Assembly: GCA_030550175.1 (NCBI GenBank)
Contig: JAUQPW010000008.1
Span: 1-34,126, forward strand
Origin: a bacterium
GTDB taxonomy: Bacteria; Moduliflexota; Moduliflexia; Moduliflexales; JAUQPW01
Direction: 5' to 3'
Length of the DNA: 34,126 nt
The notes beneath the pieces are model-generated. The model made no database searches. It was given only the letters and a program-made list of their open reading frames with translations, and was not told the DNA's origin. This document shows, piece after piece, positions 32,277-34,126 of this stretch (within the stretch, counting starts at the first letter, position 1; each line of letters begins with the position of its first letter). The position numbers were made by a program, and so were the translations under genes.

Positions 32277-34126
32277 ATAACTCACCTCCCTCCACCTTGT
32301 AGATTTTCACACGGGTAGAGAAAAATGCTGCAAGGCCTCCCAACAAGTCATTTTCGTGAACCAGAATTTCATTGGGATTAACACCCCGTCCCTTTGCCCA
32401 ACGACCATATGCTTTATGTCCCAACTCATAGGGGATATTGACTACGTAAGGCATCGCTCCAGGATAGAGCTTGGCACGCGTTTTGATCCTACCAACCTGA
32501 GATTCCACCCAGACCCAATCCCCGTCTGAAATTCCCAGCTTCTCTGCCGTCTTCGGATTAATCTCTACCCAACTATCCCAACGCATCCCTACATGCAAGC
32601 CAAGGATCTGTTGCAACCAGGGAGCATTAGCTCCTCGCCCTTCCGCGTGAGTCATGAGCTTGTAAGTATTTAGGAGGAATGGATATTCCTTCTCATCCCC
32701 AACATGGCGAATCGGTTCATAGTGAGGGAGATAAACTTCATCACCACGTGCCTGGAGTTTTAAACCCTGAAGCATTTCCTCCATTGCTTGCTCTTGACTA
32801 ATCTTCCGAGCTTCAGCGTCTTTCTTGGCCAGATCTTCTAGTTTATGCTCCAGATTTTGGGAGAAAAACTCAAACTTTTTGGAAGGGGTCTGGAACCCAT
32901 GGGTCCAATCCCGGAACTTATAAGGGGGATCCGCCCAGAACCCTTCTTGTTTGAAGCGCTCCCAGAACTCTTCGAACGTTGCAGCTATAATGGTTCCTCT
33001 TTGGGCCTCAAAGAGTCCTTTTACCTTATCTTTGATCAACTCTTCGTAATTCTTCCAAGGGAAAGACTCTGCCATTGTTCCCCCAATGGCATGGGCAATC
33101 TGGATAAGGACATCGCCGGTACTCCGGGTATTGTAAAGGGGTTTGACCACGGGCTGACGCAGGCTGATTACCGGATAACCCAGACTCGGATAAATCACAT
33201 CGTCATGCCAACGTTCCAGATAAGTATGATCCGGAAGGATGAGGTCTGCAAATTGGGCCGACTCACTCATGAAGGGAGTGAAATCCACAATGAAGGGAAC
33301 TTCTTTAAAGGCCTTGTAGAAGCGATTGACGTCAGGTGTAGAAAAGAGAGGATTTGTATAGTAAAGCAGAAGGGTATCAGCAGGATACGGCCCCTCACCC
33401 AGGAGGAACTCAGGGAGATCCTGATAAACCTTGCCAGCCAGGGGAAAACGTTTAGTACCCGCATAATCGATACGAGGTTGCTTGTTTCCGCTCTTCGCTA
33501 TATCGTCTTGTACAATATCCGGCCATTTGCTGAGGGGAGGATTGTTCTGAACGATAACCCCCCCTGGTACCTCTAAACTCCCCACAAGGGCGTTAAGAGC
33601 ATGGATGGCCATTCGGTTGTAGACCCCGTTGGACTGCATGCTGGCTCCCCGTTCCCCGGCCGCAATAGCAGGCTGGGTTGTTGCAAATTCTCGAGCCAGG
33701 CGTACAATCGTCTCTTCAGAAACGCCCGTAATGGAGGCAACTTTCTCGGGTGGATAGTCCCTAAGAACGAGGGTTTTGAAACCTATATGCTCTTTGCCTG
33801 TATTTTCATCGGTCCAATCTTCAAAGCCAAAAGTATGCTCTGTAACGAACTCTTGGTTATAGAGTCCTTCCTTGATGATCACATGGGCGATACCCAAGGC
33901 TAGAGCACCATCGGTACCTGGATTGATGGGCACCCATTCATCCGCCTTAGCAGCAGTGATGGAAAGACGGGGTTCGATTTGAACAATCTTGGCCCGGATG
34001 GGACGTCCTCGACGCATATGGCCATAAGCCCGAAGGAGCCGCGTTGTAGGTCGCCAGGCCTCAATAAACCCCCCTCCAAAGCAAAGGAGATAGTTGGTAT
34101 GATCCCAATCATCTCCTAAATATGCT
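32269..34126 (-). CDS. molybdopterin oxidoreductase catalytic subunit (DMSO reductase family), N-terminal part outside window
   Basis: The frame stays open to the window edge, upstream of the first internal ATG at 34017, and reads GDDWDHTNYLLCFGGGFIEA there. The gene is therefore cut and its N-terminal iron-sulfur and Tat region is not seen. About 619 residues are visible. Molybdopterin domain features are KIVQIEPRLSITAAKADEWVPINPGTDGALALGIAHVI, FADLILPDHTYLERWHDD, and the C-terminal cofactor domain PFLLNTYKLMTHAEGRGANAPWLQ with GDWVWVESQVGRIKTRAKL. It forms a respiratory complex with the next two genes and its TorD chaperone. The substrate (polysulfide, thiosulfate, tetrathionate, nitrate or other) cannot be told from this part. 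Confidence 0.85.
   Translation of the reverse strand, partial: AYLGDDWDHTNYLLCFGGGFIEAWRPTTRLLRAYGHMRRGRPIRAKIVQIEPRLSITAAKADEWVPINPGTDGALALGIAHVIIKEGLYNQEFVTEHTFGFEDWTDENTGKEHIGFKTLVLRDYPPEKVASITGVSEETIVRLAREFATTQPAIAAGERGASMQSNGVYNRMAIHALNALVGSLEVPGGVIVQNNPPLSKWPDIVQDDIAKSGNKQPRIDYAGTKRFPLAGKVYQDLPEFLLGEGPYPADTLLLYYTNPLFSTPDVNRFYKAFKEVPFIVDFTPFMSESAQFADLILPDHTYLERWHDDVIYPSLGYPVISLRQPVVKPLYNTRSTGDVLIQIAHAIGGTMAESFPWKNYEELIKDKVKGLFEAQRGTIIAATFEEFWERFKQEGFWADPPYKFRDWTHGFQTPSKKFEFFSQNLEHKLEDLAKKDAEARKISQEQAMEEMLQGLKLQARGDEVYLPHYEPIRHVGDEKEYPFLLNTYKLMTHAEGRGANAPWLQQILGLHVGMRWDSWVEINPKTAEKLGISDGDWVWVESQVGRIKTRAKLYPGAMPYVVNIPYELGHKAYGRWAKGRGVNPNEILVHENDLLGGLAAFFSTRVKIYKVEGGELYG

Noticed and set aside
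31746..32318. 190-codon frame opposite the ferredoxin subunit
   Set aside because: Antisense shadow of a cysteine-rich conserved gene, with no domain recognised.
32845..33576. 243-codon frame opposite the molybdopterin subunit
   Set aside because: It is antisense to a clearly conserved protein and resembles no family. Long antisense frames are common in such genes.

Overview
The window comes from a diderm (Gram-negative) bacterium: it carries a TonB-dependent outer-membrane receptor with its own ExbB/ExbD/TonB, the start of an OprP-type porin, and several exported redox enzymes. The gene set suggests a respiratory, probably facultatively anaerobic organism that uses both pyruvate dehydrogenase-type and ferredoxin-linked 2-oxoacid oxidation, copper nitrite reduction and a molybdenum respiratory complex. 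I cannot assign a phylum. Base composition is mixed: 60-base samples at 2581 and 5041 are 40-42% G+C, and samples inside nifJ at 24421 and 26221 are 60-62%.

Layout. 1-417: end of an Nramp-like metal transporter. 693-1340 (-): alpha/beta hydrolase. 1341-2112: repeat-rich intergenic region. 2113-7356 (+): tight operon of 2-oxoacid dehydrogenase E1alpha, E1beta and E2, then both subunits of an ADP-forming acyl-CoA synthetase, with no E3 gene. Together they would turn a 2-oxoacid into acyl-CoA and then into acid plus ATP. 7468-14384 (-): nitrogen-oxide block with a PAS histidine kinase, NtrC-type sigma54 activator, hemerythrin, nirK with an extra N-terminal cupredoxin, NnrS-like membrane protein and a second hemerythrin. 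14385-15017: divergent regulatory region with a good sigma54 promoter match. 15018-16199 (+): radical SAM/SPASM protein. 16200-16832: intergenic region with a perfect 19-bp-arm palindrome and a 40-bp tandem repeat.

16833-23202 (+): the most interesting block. A TonB-dependent receptor that resembles E. coli YncD/PqqU (PQQ receptor) is followed by a periplasmic PQQ alcohol dehydrogenase with the WDYD motif of lanthanide-type enzymes, then exbB, exbD and tonB. This looks like a self-contained unit that captures PQQ (or a metal chelate) at the outer membrane and uses it in the periplasm.

23239-34126 (-): carboxymuconolactone decarboxylase-like protein, nifJ (pyruvate:ferredoxin oxidoreductase), a broken porin gene, an unusual HdrA/MvhD-like iron-sulfur protein, a TorD chaperone, an NrfD membrane subunit, a four-cluster ferredoxin subunit and a molybdopterin catalytic subunit cut by the window end.

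Three kinds of small dispersed repeat run through the window. Copies of one family lie in frame inside the histidine kinase and one hemerythrin. I saw no tRNA, rRNA, CRISPR array or transposase gene.
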